64,000 bases of DNA from Bacillota bacterium (GTDB lineage: Bacteria > Bacillota > Clostridia > Christensenellales > Aristaeellaceae). Below, piece by piece: positions 16,112 through 24,284 of the stretch. Where the stretch lies: contig JAEYOW010000046.1 of NCBI GenBank assembly GCA_023411375.1, forward strand, positions 1 to 64,000, written 5' to 3'. A program made the translations under genes and the position numbers. The first letter of the stretch is position 1, and the number at the start of each line of letters is the position of its first letter. Below the pieces are notes generated by a model that was given only the letters and a program-made list of their open reading frames with translations, was not told where the DNA came from and searched no databases.

Positions 16112-16933
16112 ATGTCCAATCAATCACAGCACAATGAGGTGCGCAACTCAGTGCGGCAGATTCTGGACGAAATTGACCGTGATATGGACGCGATGGATGT
16201 TGACCGTATCGACACGCTGGTCCGGCAGCTGGAGCCCGCCCCGAACGAAGAAAACGTCGAGGCCATGCTTCGCCGCATTGAAAGGCGCGTTGAGGCGGAA
16301 AAACGTTCATCCGCTACGAAATCGTTCTTTCGGCATGCGGCGCTCGCATGCGCCTGCCTGATCGTGGTATGCACGCTGCTGTCTGGCGCGGCGGAGGCGT
16401 TCAGGTGGGAAACCCTGCTGCAATTCATCAGGCCGCTGACGGACGTGCTGGTGTACGGACGTCCGCACGGCGAGCAGATGCAGGAGCGCGGTATGACGGA
16501 AAGCAACGGTGAAGAAGGCGTTTCCACGGTCAGCACCATCGTCGAATCGGATTTGGAATCCGGGCTGTATGAGGCGTTCCCAAACGAGAAAAAGGCGTTC
16601 GAAACCCTGCTGGCGAAGTATGCGCTTACGCAAATGAGCGTTTTTGAGGATGAGGAGATGCGGTTTGTCACCCTCACCCTTGAGGCGGACGGCAAAGAGG
16701 TATATGTGCAAATTCAGAGCTTCAGCAACGATGAGCTGCTGACCAATGCGCTTGTTGAGTATTCTCGCGAAAAACTGCGGGAAATTTCGATAAATGGCGT
16801 AGCGGTTTCCGTATACCAAAATGTCGATGATTACAGCTGTAGCTGGGTGGATTTACTGGCTTCCTATAATGTTTGGAATGCCGCATCAGAAGACATTGCA
16901 ATTGAGTTGGCAAGCATTCTGATCGGAGGTTGA
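16112..16933 (+). CDS. Membrane protein, candidate anti-sigma factor (DUF4367-like)
   Basis: 273 residues from ATG 16112, eight bases after AAAGGAG. About 74 charged, helix-rich cytoplasmic residues (QILDEIDRDMDAMD, NVEAMLRRIERRVEAE) precede one membrane helix (HAALACACLIVVCTLLSGAAEAF). An extracytoplasmic part of about 175 residues follows, ending in a SWVDLLASYNVWNAASEDIAIELASILI segment that resembles DUF4367 or related domains of sigma-factor neighbours. No zinc-binding HxxxCxxC motif is seen, so it is not a ZAS-type anti-sigma factor. Position and topology are the evidence for an anti-sigma role; the call is an inference. The secreted-protein gene follows five bases later. Confidence 0.6.
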   Translation: MSNQSQHNEVRNSVRQILDEIDRDMDAMDVDRIDTLVRQLEPAPNEENVEAMLRRIERRVEAEKRSSATKSFFRHAALACACLIVVCTLLSGAAEAFRWETLLQFIRPLTDVLVYGRPHGEQMQERGMTESNGEEGVSTVSTIVESDLESGLYEAFPNEKKAFETLLAKYALTQMSVFEDEEMRFVTLTLEADGKEVYVQIQSFSNDELLTNALVEYSREKLREISINGVAVSVYQNVDDYSCSWVDLLASYNVWNAASEDIAIELASILIGG

Positions 16934-16938
16934 CCCTT

Positions 16939-17361
16939 ATGAAACGATTTTCCTGCTTTCTTTTGACGCTTGTTATGTTGTGTGCGTCCGTTTGCATTGC
17001 ATCCGCGGAGGGCGGTATCACGCCTTATGCCAGTAGCTATTTTAATTCGTACACCATCAATGTTTCGTCGCCCTCTGCCGGGAAAGCAAAATTCGTGTTC
17101 AACGTTACGGCAACGGAGACGGCGAATACATTGGGAATAACGACATATTCCATTCAAAAGAAAAACAGCGACGGCTCTTACTCGACTGTATATACGGATG
17201 ATGTTGACCATCTTGCTTCTAACACCGTGTCCTACACCTATTCCAAGACGTACAGCGGCACCAGCGGCAGCACGTACCGCGCGGTTGTCAAATTCTACTG
17301 CAAAATTGGTTCCGGCTCGGCGACCGCCACCCTGACGTCGGTATCGGTGACGGCCAAATAA
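16939..17361 (+). CDS. Small secreted protein of unknown function
   Basis: 140 residues from ATG 16939, nine bases after CGGAGG. A clear signal peptide (MKRFSCFLLTLVMLCASVCIASA) leads to a mature part of about 115 residues rich in Ser, Thr and Tyr. It begins EGGITPYASSYFNSYTINV and looks all-beta (alternating segments such as AKFVFNVTATET, TYRAVVKFYCKI, ATATLTSVSVTAK). Small beta-rich exoproteins of this style occur next to sigma factors in Clostridia, but I cannot name the family with certainty. Base composition is visibly more AT-rich than its neighbours. It may be the sensed or controlled product of the sigma-factor module (inference). Confidence 0.65.
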   Translation: MKRFSCFLLTLVMLCASVCIASAEGGITPYASSYFNSYTINVSSPSAGKAKFVFNVTATETANTLGITTYSIQKKNSDGSYSTVYTDDVDHLASNTVSYTYSKTYSGTSGSTYRAVVKFYCKIGSGSATATLTSVSVTAK

Positions 17362-17378
17362 AAATTGGAGGGATCGAA

Positions 17379-17711
17379 ATGAACATTCCGTCTTCTTGCT
17401 TCGAAAGCGTGCAACATCTCGCGCTCAAGCTGTTTTCGCATGTGTACACGGGCGACGTTACCGCGGCGCTCTACGTCAGCGAGCAGGACGAGCTGCTGGA
17501 CGTCCGCCTGTTCGATACCACGTTCGGCGCGGACGTGCTGAAGGAACCTGTGCCGCACGGCACCGCAAAAGCGGTGTTGCTGGTTAACCAGCCGGAAGGC
17601 CTGCGGGCCCTGAGCAAGACAGACAAGCTGAATGTTCGCAGGCTCAGAACCCATACGCGCACCGCAACCAGCGTGTACCGCGTATGCGAGCAGGAGTGCG
17701 TGCGGGGGTGA
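17379..17711 (+). CDS. Conserved-looking orphan protein, unknown function
   Basis: 110 residues, ATG 17379 with GGAGGGA six bases upstream, 17 bases after the secreted-protein gene and before a strong terminator. I recognise no family. There is no signal peptide or membrane helix. The sequence contains LFSHVYTGDVTAALYVSEQDELLDVRLFDTTFG, which looks like two beta strands around a hairpin, and a C-terminal basic stretch LNVRRLRTHTRTATSVYRVCEQEC. Good ribosome site, codon use like its neighbours and operon position support a real gene. It probably acts in the cytoplasm with the sigma-factor module. Confidence 0.6.
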   Translation: MNIPSSCFESVQHLALKLFSHVYTGDVTAALYVSEQDELLDVRLFDTTFGADVLKEPVPHGTAKAVLLVNQPEGLRALSKTDKLNVRRLRTHTRTATSVYRVCEQECVRG

Positions 17712-17789
17712 GAAGCCCGCCGCCATAAGACGCTTGCGGGGCCGGTTTGCGCTTTTGGGCGGCAGACGGGGCGCGGCAAGGTAAATGTA

Positions 17790-17840
17790 AATCCGGGCCG
17801 GCGGGGACGATCCCATCCCTGCCGGCCCGGATTTTTGTTT
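17790..17840 (+). terminator. Strong rho-independent terminator closing the sigma-factor operon
   Basis: A 13-bp perfect stem (17790-17802 with 17821-17833, arm AATCCGGGCCGGC) is followed by TTTGTTTTTT. It separates the + strand operon from the convergent glyQS gene and may stop transcripts from both sides, since the left flank is A-rich. Confidence 0.85.
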
Positions 17841-17910
17841 TTTCTTATGCTGCCGTTATGGAAGCGTTAAGGGTCAAGCCCATAACCGGGACGCGGAGCA
17901 GCATCCTTTC

Positions 17911-19302
17911 TTAAAACGCCATCCTGGCGGCGATGTACGCCTCCAGCTCGTCGATCTTCACACGGTCCTGCTCCATGGTGTCGCGGTCGCGAACGGTGAC
18001 GGTACCGGTCTCCTCGGTATCAAAGTCGACGGTAACGCACAGGGGCGTGCCAATTTCATCCTGACGGCGGTAGCGCTTGCCGATGGAGCCGGTCTCGTCG
18101 TAATCCACCATAAAGCGCTTGGAAAGCTTTTCATAAATCTCGGTGGCCAGGCCGCCCAGCTTGTTCTTTTGCAAAGGCAGCACGGCGGCCTTGAAGGGCG
18201 CGAGCGCGGGATGAAAGTGCATCACCACGCGGGTATCGCCGCCATCCAGCTCCTGCTCCTCGTAGGCGTTGCACAGGAAAGCAAGGGCAACCCGGTCCGC
18301 GCCCAGGGAGGGCTCGATCACATAAGGGATGAAGCGCTCGTTGGTCACGGGATCGATGTATTCCATGTTTTCGCCACTCTGGGTCTGATGGGCCTTCAGG
18401 TCAAAATCGGTACGGTCGGCGACGCCCCACAGCTCGCCCCAGCCAAAGGGGAAGGAGAACTCGAAGTCCGTGGTGGCCTTGGAATAGTGGGCCAGCTCCT
18501 CGGGCTTATGGTCGCGCAGGCGCAGGCTTTCGGGCTTGATGCCCAGCGCGTAGAGCCAGTCGCGGCAGAAACCGCGCCAGAATTCGAACCATTCCAGATC
18601 TTCGCCGGGCTTGCAGAAAAACTCAAGCTCCATCTGCTCAAACTCGCGGATGCGGAAGATGAAGTTGCCGGGGGTGATTTCGTTGCGGAAGCTCTTGCCC
18701 ACCTGGCATACGCCCATGGGCAGCTTGCGGCGCGTGGTGCGCACGATGTTTTTGAAATTGACGAAAATGCCCTGCGCGGTTTCGGGACGCAGGTAGATTT
18801 CAGCGGCGCTGTCCTCGTTAACGCCCTGAAAGGTTTTGAACATCATATTGAATTTGCGGATGCCCGTAAAATCGTGCTTGCCGCAGGTGGGGCAGGGAAT
18901 GTTATGCTCCTGAATATAAGCCTCCAGCTGCTCGTTGGTCCAGCCGTCGGCCTGAAGCTCCCGGCCCTGCTCCTTGGAGAAGTTCTCGATCAGCTGATCG
19001 GCGCGGAAGCGCGCCTTACAGGCCTTACAATCCATCAGGGGATCGTTGAAGTTGCCCACATGGCCGCTGGCAACCCAGACGTTGCGGTTCATCAGGATGG
19101 CGCTGTCCAGACCGACATTGTACTTGTTCTCCTGTACAAATTTCTGCCACCACGCGCGCTTGACGTTGTTTTTAAACTCCACGCCCAGCGGGCCGTAATC
19201 CCAGCTGTTGGCGAGGCCGCCGTAAATTTCGCTGCCCGGGTAGATAAAGCCGCGCCCCTTGCAAAGCGCGACGAGCTTGTCCATGGTTAAAGCCGCCATC
19301 AT
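17911..19302 (-). CDS. glyQS: Glycine--tRNA ligase, single-chain dimeric type
   Basis: 463 residues. Two adjacent ATG codons (19302, 19299) follow AGGAGGAACC on the minus strand. It charges tRNA-Gly with glycine in the cytoplasm. Class II features are visible: MDKLVALCKGRGFIYPGSEIYGGLANSWDYGPLG at the start, zinc-type cysteines in DCKACKARF and CPTCGKHDF, the motif 2 segment QVGKSFRNEITPGNFIFRIREFEQMELEFF, motif 3 PSLGADRVALAFLCNAY, and a C-terminal anticodon-binding domain ending RVKIDELEAYIAARM. This is the alpha-2 enzyme, not the two-subunit GlyQ/GlyS of many bacteria. A consensus promoter precedes it with only a short leader, so there is no T-box here. Confidence 0.95.
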   Translation of the reverse strand: MMAALTMDKLVALCKGRGFIYPGSEIYGGLANSWDYGPLGVEFKNNVKRAWWQKFVQENKYNVGLDSAILMNRNVWVASGHVGNFNDPLMDCKACKARFRADQLIENFSKEQGRELQADGWTNEQLEAYIQEHNIPCPTCGKHDFTGIRKFNMMFKTFQGVNEDSAAEIYLRPETAQGIFVNFKNIVRTTRRKLPMGVCQVGKSFRNEITPGNFIFRIREFEQMELEFFCKPGEDLEWFEFWRGFCRDWLYALGIKPESLRLRDHKPEELAHYSKATTDFEFSFPFGWGELWGVADRTDFDLKAHQTQSGENMEYIDPVTNERFIPYVIEPSLGADRVALAFLCNAYEEQELDGGDTRVVMHFHPALAPFKAAVLPLQKNKLGGLATEIYEKLSKRFMVDYDETGSIGKRYRRQDEIGTPLCVTVDFDTEETGTVTVRDRDTMEQDRVKIDELEAYIAARMAF

Positions 19303-19331
19303 TGGTTCCTCCTCGTATCAAATCATTCCTT

Positions 19332-19360
19332 ATCATAGCTTCGAGCAGGTGTTTTGTCAA
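19332..19360 (-). promoter_or_regulatory. Consensus sigma-A promoter of glyQS
   Basis: On the minus strand TTGACA (19360-19355), a 17-base spacer and TATGAT (19337-19332). Transcription should start near 19325, leaving a leader of about 25 bases that holds just the ribosome site, too short for a glycine T-box. Confidence 0.85.
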
Positions 19361-19433
19361 GGTAAATCCATGTGCGGGCAGGGGCGTAGGCCCGCGTCCG
19401 CCGGATTTCCCCCTATACGCCGCCCAAATCCTG

Positions 19434-19442
19434 TGTTATAAT
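19434..19442 (+). promoter_or_regulatory. Extended -10 promoter of ppk
   Basis: TGTTATAAT gives a perfect -10 hexamer at 19437-19442 with an upstream TG. No clear -35 is present. The predicted start is about 35 bases before ATG 19485. Confidence 0.55.
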
Positions 19443-19484
19443 GAATACTGACACCGATTGTGAGCACGGGGAGGACGGGAACAC

Positions 19485-21581
19485 ATGGGCACGGCGCACA
19501 AACGAAAAGAGAGCCGGCAGGCTATTCAAAACAGAGAGCTGAGCTGGCTTCAATTCAACAGGCGAGTGCAGTCGGAGGCCGACAATCCCGACAATCCCCT
19601 ATTGGAACGCGCGAAATTTTTGGCGATCGTCACCTCTAACCTTGATGAATTCATGCAGGTGCGCTATACCGGTCTTTATGAGGGCGCACAGGGCAAGGCG
19701 GGGGAAAAGCGCGTACAGGGCGGGATGACCGCAGCCGCGCTTTACCGCAAGGTCAACAAGGAAATCCTCCGGCAGAACAATATGCAGTACCTGCTTTACG
19801 AAGGTATCCGAAGCGAGCTCTATCTTCAGGGCATACAACTGTATCCCGTTTTTTCGCTTGACGAGGACCATGTGCTTCGTGAAAAGGAGATTTTTGAGAG
19901 CGAAATCCGCCCCTATCTTAAAATTCAGGAGTTGGGCGAAAGCGAGCCCAAACAAAAGCAGCTTCACCTGTGCGTGAAGCTGCTTAAGCCGCGCCGGAAG
20001 GAGGCGCGCTACGCGCTGATTGCGCTGCCCTCCGGTCTGCAACGGTTGTTTGACTTGTCCAAAAGTAAGGATGTACAGTGCCTGATACGTATGGAGGATA
20101 TCGTCAAGCATTTTCTGCACCGCCTCTTTCCCAAGGATGAGGTGGAGCACGCGGCTGTGTTCCGCGTGATTCGCAATCAGGATTTTCCCGTGGAAGAACG
20201 CACGGAGGATGATATTGTGCCCGCCGTGCGGGATATGCTGCGAAAGCGTCTCTCCGGGCGCGTTATGCGGCTGGAGGCCGAGGAGGGTATGAGCGAGGAA
20301 ATGCTCACCCTTCTGATGCGCCGCTTCGACGTGGAGCGCGAACGCCGCTACCGCGTCACGGGACCGCTGGATTTGAATAAGCTGATGATGAACCTCTATG
20401 GGCAGGTGAAGCGCGCGGACCTCAAATACCCGAGCGCGCAGCCTGTGCTGCTGGAGGAGCTCATGGGCAAGGATGTGTTTGAGCGCATCGACGGGCGGGA
20501 CTACCTGATGTATCATCCCTACCACAGCTTTATGCCCGTGGTGCACCTGATGCGGCGCGCCGCCGTCGATCCGACCGTCCGCGCAATTAAGCAGACGCTT
20601 TACCGCGTATCCGGCAACAGCCCCATTGTGGCGGCGCTGGCGCAGGCCGCGGAAAACGGCAAGCAGGTGACGGTGCTGTTCGAGGCGCACGCGCGCTTTG
20701 ACGAGGAAAACAACCTTTATTGGGGCGAACGTCTGCGGCGCGCGGGATGCCGTGTGCGCTACGGATTGCCCGGGCTCAAAACCCACAGCAAGATCACCCT
20801 GTTTGAGCGTGAGGTGGACGGTGAGTTAAAGCGTGAGGTTCATTTGGGCACCGGCAACTATCACGACGGCACCGCCAGGCTTTACACCGATTTTGGCCTT
20901 TTGACCGCGGACGAACGCCTGACGGCCGACGCCGCCGCGTTTTTTGAACGGCTTGACGGTCTGGAGGACGCGCCTATGGAGGAAATCGTCAAGGCGCCGG
21001 ACCGTCTGCAAACCACTCTTCTGCACCTGATTGACCGGGAGCGAGAAAACGCGGAGCAGGGAAAGCCCGCGCATATCACCGCCAAAATGAACTCCCTATC
21101 CGATAAGGCGGTGATTGCCGCGCTGCTTTGCGCGGGACGCGCGGGGGTGCGGGTGGACCTCATCGTGCGCGGCATTTGTTGCCTGTTGCCGGAACGGCTT
21201 GAGGTAAGCGAAAACATACACGTCCGCTCCATTGTGGGCAGGCATCTGGAGCACGCGCGCGCCTTTGTGTTTGAAAACGGCGGCGAGCGCGAGGTATATC
21301 TATCCTCTGCGGACTGGATGCCGCGAAACCTTTACAAGCGCGTGGAGCTGATGTTTCCCGTCAAGGACGCGCGATGTAGGCGGGCGGTGGAAAACGTGCT
21401 AGAATTGCAATGGAACGACACCGAAAAATGCCGCGTGCGCAGAGCGGATGGGTCCTATGTGCGCAGGCGGGGACGCGGCGGCGGGCTGAACGCGCAGGAG
21501 ACGCTTTTACTGGATATTGAAGGCGTCTTTGAACGCGGAGAGCCGCTGCCCTGTGACGACCGAAAGGCTGTGACGGAATGA
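19485..21581 (+). CDS. ppk: Polyphosphate kinase 1
   Basis: 698 residues, ATG 19485, a length typical for PPK1. It reversibly transfers the ATP gamma phosphate onto polyphosphate. The N-terminal domain starts RELSWLQFNRRVQSEADNPDNPLLERAKFLAIVTSNLDEFMQVR, diagnostic of PPK1. The kinase half has the phospholipase-D-like histidine regions ALAQAAENGKQVTVLFEAHARFDEENN, GLPGLKTHSKITLF (containing the histidine that becomes phosphorylated), and HLGTGNYHDGTARLYTDFGLLT. The C-terminal part has DLIVRGICCLLP and YLSSADWMPRNLYKRVELMFPV. Its stop overlaps cysE by four bases. Polyphosphate would serve as energy and phosphate store or in stress signalling. Confidence 0.95.
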   Translation: MGTAHKRKESRQAIQNRELSWLQFNRRVQSEADNPDNPLLERAKFLAIVTSNLDEFMQVRYTGLYEGAQGKAGEKRVQGGMTAAALYRKVNKEILRQNNMQYLLYEGIRSELYLQGIQLYPVFSLDEDHVLREKEIFESEIRPYLKIQELGESEPKQKQLHLCVKLLKPRRKEARYALIALPSGLQRLFDLSKSKDVQCLIRMEDIVKHFLHRLFPKDEVEHAAVFRVIRNQDFPVEERTEDDIVPAVRDMLRKRLSGRVMRLEAEEGMSEEMLTLLMRRFDVERERRYRVTGPLDLNKLMMNLYGQVKRADLKYPSAQPVLLEELMGKDVFERIDGRDYLMYHPYHSFMPVVHLMRRAAVDPTVRAIKQTLYRVSGNSPIVAALAQAAENGKQVTVLFEAHARFDEENNLYWGERLRRAGCRVRYGLPGLKTHSKITLFEREVDGELKREVHLGTGNYHDGTARLYTDFGLLTADERLTADAAAFFERLDGLEDAPMEEIVKAPDRLQTTLLHLIDRERENAEQGKPAHITAKMNSLSDKAVIAALLCAGRAGVRVDLIVRGICCLLPERLEVSENIHVRSIVGRHLEHARAFVFENGGEREVYLSSADWMPRNLYKRVELMFPVKDARCRRAVENVLELQWNDTEKCRVRRADGSYVRRRGRGGGLNAQETLLLDIEGVFERGEPLPCDDRKAVTE

Positions 21582-22351
21582 GCAATTGGAAAACGCTGGT
21601 CAAAGAGGACCGCGAGGCCGTGCTGGCGCGCGACCCGGCGGCCAGATCCATGGCGGAGGTGCGGCTGTGCTACCCGGGCCTTGTGGCCCTGAAAGCGCAT
21701 CGCCGGGCCAATGCCCTTTACCAGAAGGGCCATGTGTTGCTGGCGAGAATCCTCAGCCAGCGTGCGAGACACAGGACGGGTATTGAAATCCACCCCGGCG
21801 CGCAGATCGGGCGCAGGGTGTTTATCGACCACGGCGACGGCGTGGTGATTGGCGAGACGACCATTATCGGCGACGACGTGACCATTTATCAGGGCGTAAC
21901 GCTGGGCGGTACCGGAAAAGACACCGGCAAGCGTCACCCCACCATCGGCAGCGGCGTCACCATCGGCGCGGGCGCGAAGGTGCTGGGACCCATTACCATC
22001 GGTAACAACAGCAAGGTAGGCGCGGGCGCGATCGTATTAAAGGACGTGCCGGACAACTGCACCGTGGTAGGAAACCCGGGACGGATTGTGAAAAAGGAAA
22101 AGCCGCAGCCTGCGGGCGAAATCGACCTTGATCAGGTCAACCTGCCCGACCCAATGCTGGAGCGTATGGAGGCGCTTGTGAACCGTCTGACCACGCTGGA
22201 AGGCTGTCTGGCAAAGCACGCACGGCGGCTGGGCTGCGACGAATGCCTGGACCAGCCCGAGAACGCCCCGTGCCGGGAGCGATGTATCGAGGCGGGCGGA
22301 AGTTGCCCGCGTGCGCAGGAGCAGGAGAGCACGGAAAACAAAGAGCGGTAA
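21578..22351 (+). CDS. cysE: Serine O-acetyltransferase with Cys-rich tail
   Basis: 257 residues, ATG 21578, overlapping ppk. It acetylates L-serine with acetyl-CoA for cysteine synthesis. An N-terminal helical part (DREAVLARDPAARSMAEVRLCYPGLVALKAHRRAN) is followed by the left-handed beta-helix of hexapeptide repeats: GIEIHPGAQIGRRVFIDHGDGVVIGETTIIGDDVTIYQGVTLGGTGKDTGKRHPTIG. The catalytic His lies in FIDHGDG and in KRHPTIG. After the helix there is an extra tail of about 85 residues, with a short coiled segment and six Cys in CLAK...GCDECLDQ...PCRERCIEAGGSCP. This tail is unusual and may bind a metal. cysS follows after a hairpin, matching the cysE-cysS order of Bacillota. Confidence 0.9.
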   Translation: MSNWKTLVKEDREAVLARDPAARSMAEVRLCYPGLVALKAHRRANALYQKGHVLLARILSQRARHRTGIEIHPGAQIGRRVFIDHGDGVVIGETTIIGDDVTIYQGVTLGGTGKDTGKRHPTIGSGVTIGAGAKVLGPITIGNNSKVGAGAIVLKDVPDNCTVVGNPGRIVKKEKPQPAGEIDLDQVNLPDPMLERMEALVNRLTTLEGCLAKHARRLGCDECLDQPENAPCRERCIEAGGSCPRAQEQESTENKER

Positions 22352-22355
22352 ATAG

Positions 22356-22382
22356 GCGGGGCGCGGGCCCTTCGCGCCCCGC
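22356..22382 (+). terminator. GC-rich hairpin between cysE and cysS
   Basis: A 10-bp perfect stem (22356-22365 with 22373-22382, arm GCGGGGCGCG) with a seven-base loop, lacking a T-run. It may weaken transcription into cysS or stabilise the upstream mRNA. cysS has no obvious promoter of its own. Confidence 0.45.
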
Positions 22383-22410
22383 TTGTGATAAAGAGAGGAT
22401 GGTTTAAACC

Positions 22411-23808
22411 ATGCAGATATACAACAGCATGACCCGAAAGAAGGAAGAATTTAAGCCTGTTAACGAGGGCAAAGTGGGCATTTACGCCTGCGGCCCGACG
22501 GTGTATAACTACTTCCATATCGGCAACGCGCGCCCGTTCATCGTGTTTGATGTGCTGCGCCGCTACTTTGAATACCGCGGGTATGAGGTGACGTTCGTAC
22601 AGAACTTCACCGATATTGATGATAAGCTGATTCGCCGGGCGAGGGAGGAAAACACCACTGTTCCGGCCATTGCGGATAAGTACATCGCCGAATACTTCGT
22701 TGACGCCAAGGCGCTGGGCATCCGGCCTGCGACCGTGCATCCCCGCGCGACCGAGCATATGCCGCAGATTATCGCCATGATTGAGCGGCTGATTGAAAAA
22801 GGGCTGGCCTATGAGTCCAATGGGGACGTATACTACCGCGTCAAGGCGTTCCCTTCTTACGGGTGCCTCTGCGGGCAGAATCTGGAGGACCTTGAATCCG
22901 GCGCGCGCGTGAGTGTGGACGAGCAGAAGGAGGATCCGCTGGATTTTGCGCTGTGGAAGGCGCAGAAACCGGGCGAGCCGGCGTGGGAAAGCCCCTGGGG
23001 TATGGGCCGTCCCGGCTGGCATATCGAATGCTCTGCAATGAGTACCACGTACCTCGGCGAGACTTTCGATATCCACGGCGGCGGCAAGGATTTGCTCTTT
23101 CCGCATCATGAGAACGAGATCGCCCAGACCTCTGGCGCGACGGGTAAACCTTATGTGCGCTATTGGATGCACAATGGCTTTATCAATATCGACAATGAGA
23201 AAATGTCCAAATCAAAGGGCAATTTCTTTACCGTGCGTGATATCGCCAGGGAGTTTGATCTGGAAGCTGTGCGCATGTTCATGCTCAGCGCGCACTACCG
23301 CAGCCCCATCAACTTCAGCCGCGATTTGATCGAGGCGGCGCAGAGCAGCCTGGAGCGGCTTTATAACGCGCGCGACCAGCTGGCTTTTCTTTTGGACGGC
23401 GCGGCGGAGCGCGGGCCGGACGAAGCCGAACGCGCTTTTATGGCGGAGTGCGACAAGGCGGAGGAGCGCTTTATCCGCGCGATGGACGACGACATGAACA
23501 CGGCCGACGCGCTGGCCGCGCTGTTTGATATGGCCCGCGAAATCTTCAAGCTGCCGGGCACCGGCGTAAGCCGCGAGGCTATCGCCTACGGGCGGCAAAA
23601 GCTTACCGCCCTTGCCGACGTGCTGGGCCTGCTGATGAAGAAGGCGGACGGTATTGACCCGGAGGTACAGGCGCTGGTGGATGAACGGGCTGAGGCCAGA
23701 AAAAACAAGGATTGGAAGCGCAGCGACGAGCTTCGCGACCAGATCAAGGCCATGGGCTACATCCTTGAGGACACCTCCGCGGGCCAGAAGGTGCGCAAGG
23801 GCGTATGA
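22411..23808 (+). CDS. cysS: Cysteine--tRNA ligase
   Basis: 465 residues, ATG 22411 preceded by AGAGAGGAT. It charges tRNA-Cys. The class I enzyme signature is complete: zinc ligand and HIGH motif in YACGPTVYNYFHIGNARPF, FTDIDDKLIRRA, the zinc-binding WHIECSAMS, DIHGGGKDLLFPHHENEIAQ, and the KMSKSKGNF loop at about residue 268. A C-terminal helical DALR-like domain and a short lysine-rich end complete it. Length is standard. An inverted repeat follows its stop. Confidence 0.97.
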   Translation: MQIYNSMTRKKEEFKPVNEGKVGIYACGPTVYNYFHIGNARPFIVFDVLRRYFEYRGYEVTFVQNFTDIDDKLIRRAREENTTVPAIADKYIAEYFVDAKALGIRPATVHPRATEHMPQIIAMIERLIEKGLAYESNGDVYYRVKAFPSYGCLCGQNLEDLESGARVSVDEQKEDPLDFALWKAQKPGEPAWESPWGMGRPGWHIECSAMSTTYLGETFDIHGGGKDLLFPHHENEIAQTSGATGKPYVRYWMHNGFINIDNEKMSKSKGNFFTVRDIAREFDLEAVRMFMLSAHYRSPINFSRDLIEAAQSSLERLYNARDQLAFLLDGAAERGPDEAERAFMAECDKAEERFIRAMDDDMNTADALAALFDMAREIFKLPGTGVSREAIAYGRQKLTALADVLGLLMKKADGIDPEVQALVDERAEARKNKDWKRSDELRDQIKAMGYILEDTSAGQKVRKGV

Positions 23809-23810
23809 GT

Positions 23811-23844
23811 GTCGGGGTCATGGGGGAAACCCTATGACCCCGAC
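23811..23844 (+). terminator. Inverted repeat after cysS
   Basis: An 11-bp perfect stem (23811-23821 with 23834-23844, arm GTCGGGGTCAT) lies two bases after the cysS stop. There is no T-run, so termination strength is uncertain. Confidence 0.5.
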
Positions 23845-23900
23845 AAGGGCTTTGCCTATGGGGATTTGAGGGCGCATAGCCCCCAACGTCCTTTGAAAGG

Positions 23901-24272
23901 ATGTGGGCGTTCGTGCGGCGCATTTTCCTTGGGGCTCTAGCCGCTATACTTGCAATGTGCGCGGCGGGGCTGATGATTGTTCATTTGCGACCCGACCACA
24001 ATCTTGGCGGCACGGTGTTTTCGCCGCCGACGGCGGCCGAGCGGCAGGGGGAGCGGATGCATGTAAAGCAGCCGGCGGGCAGCGTCAATGTTAACGCCGT
24101 CGGCATAGAGGAGCTGTGCGGGCTACCCGGAATTGGGCCGGAAACCGCGCGACGAATCATCGAGGCGCGGGAGCGGAGCGGCGCGTTCGCCTATGCGGAG
24201 GATTTGCTCAGCGTCAAAGGCATCGGGGAAAAGACCCTTCAAAAGCTGCTTCCCCAAATTTGCCTGGAATAA
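23901..24272 (+). CDS. ComEA-like helix-hairpin-helix membrane protein
   Basis: 123 residues from ATG 23901. GAAAGG is immediately adjacent to that ATG, so GTG 23913, 12 bases further on, is a possible alternative start that still keeps the membrane helix. One N-terminal helix (IFLGALAAILAMCAAGLMIVHL) anchors the protein with a short linker, then the ComEA HhH pair: VNVNAVGIEELCGLPGIGPETARRIIEARERSGAFAYAEDLLSVKGIGEKTLQKLLP. ComEA binds DNA at the cell surface for uptake in transformation. The SLBB domain found in longer ComEA proteins is absent and comEC is not adjacent, so the competence role is uncertain. It is 12 bases upstream of leuA. Confidence 0.8.
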   Translation: MWAFVRRIFLGALAAILAMCAAGLMIVHLRPDHNLGGTVFSPPTAAERQGERMHVKQPAGSVNVNAVGIEELCGLPGIGPETARRIIEARERSGAFAYAEDLLSVKGIGEKTLQKLLPQICLE

Positions 24273-24284
24273 ACGGAGGACGAC

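Noticed and set aside
18169..19290. 373-codon + strand frame opposite glyQS
   Set aside because: glyQS has full class II motifs and a consensus promoter; the frame opposite is a codon-bias mirror.
19303..19484. Possible glycine T-box or riboswitch upstream of glyQS
   Set aside because: The promoter lies only about 30 bases upstream of the start codon, so there is no room for a leader element, and no T-box sequence is seen.
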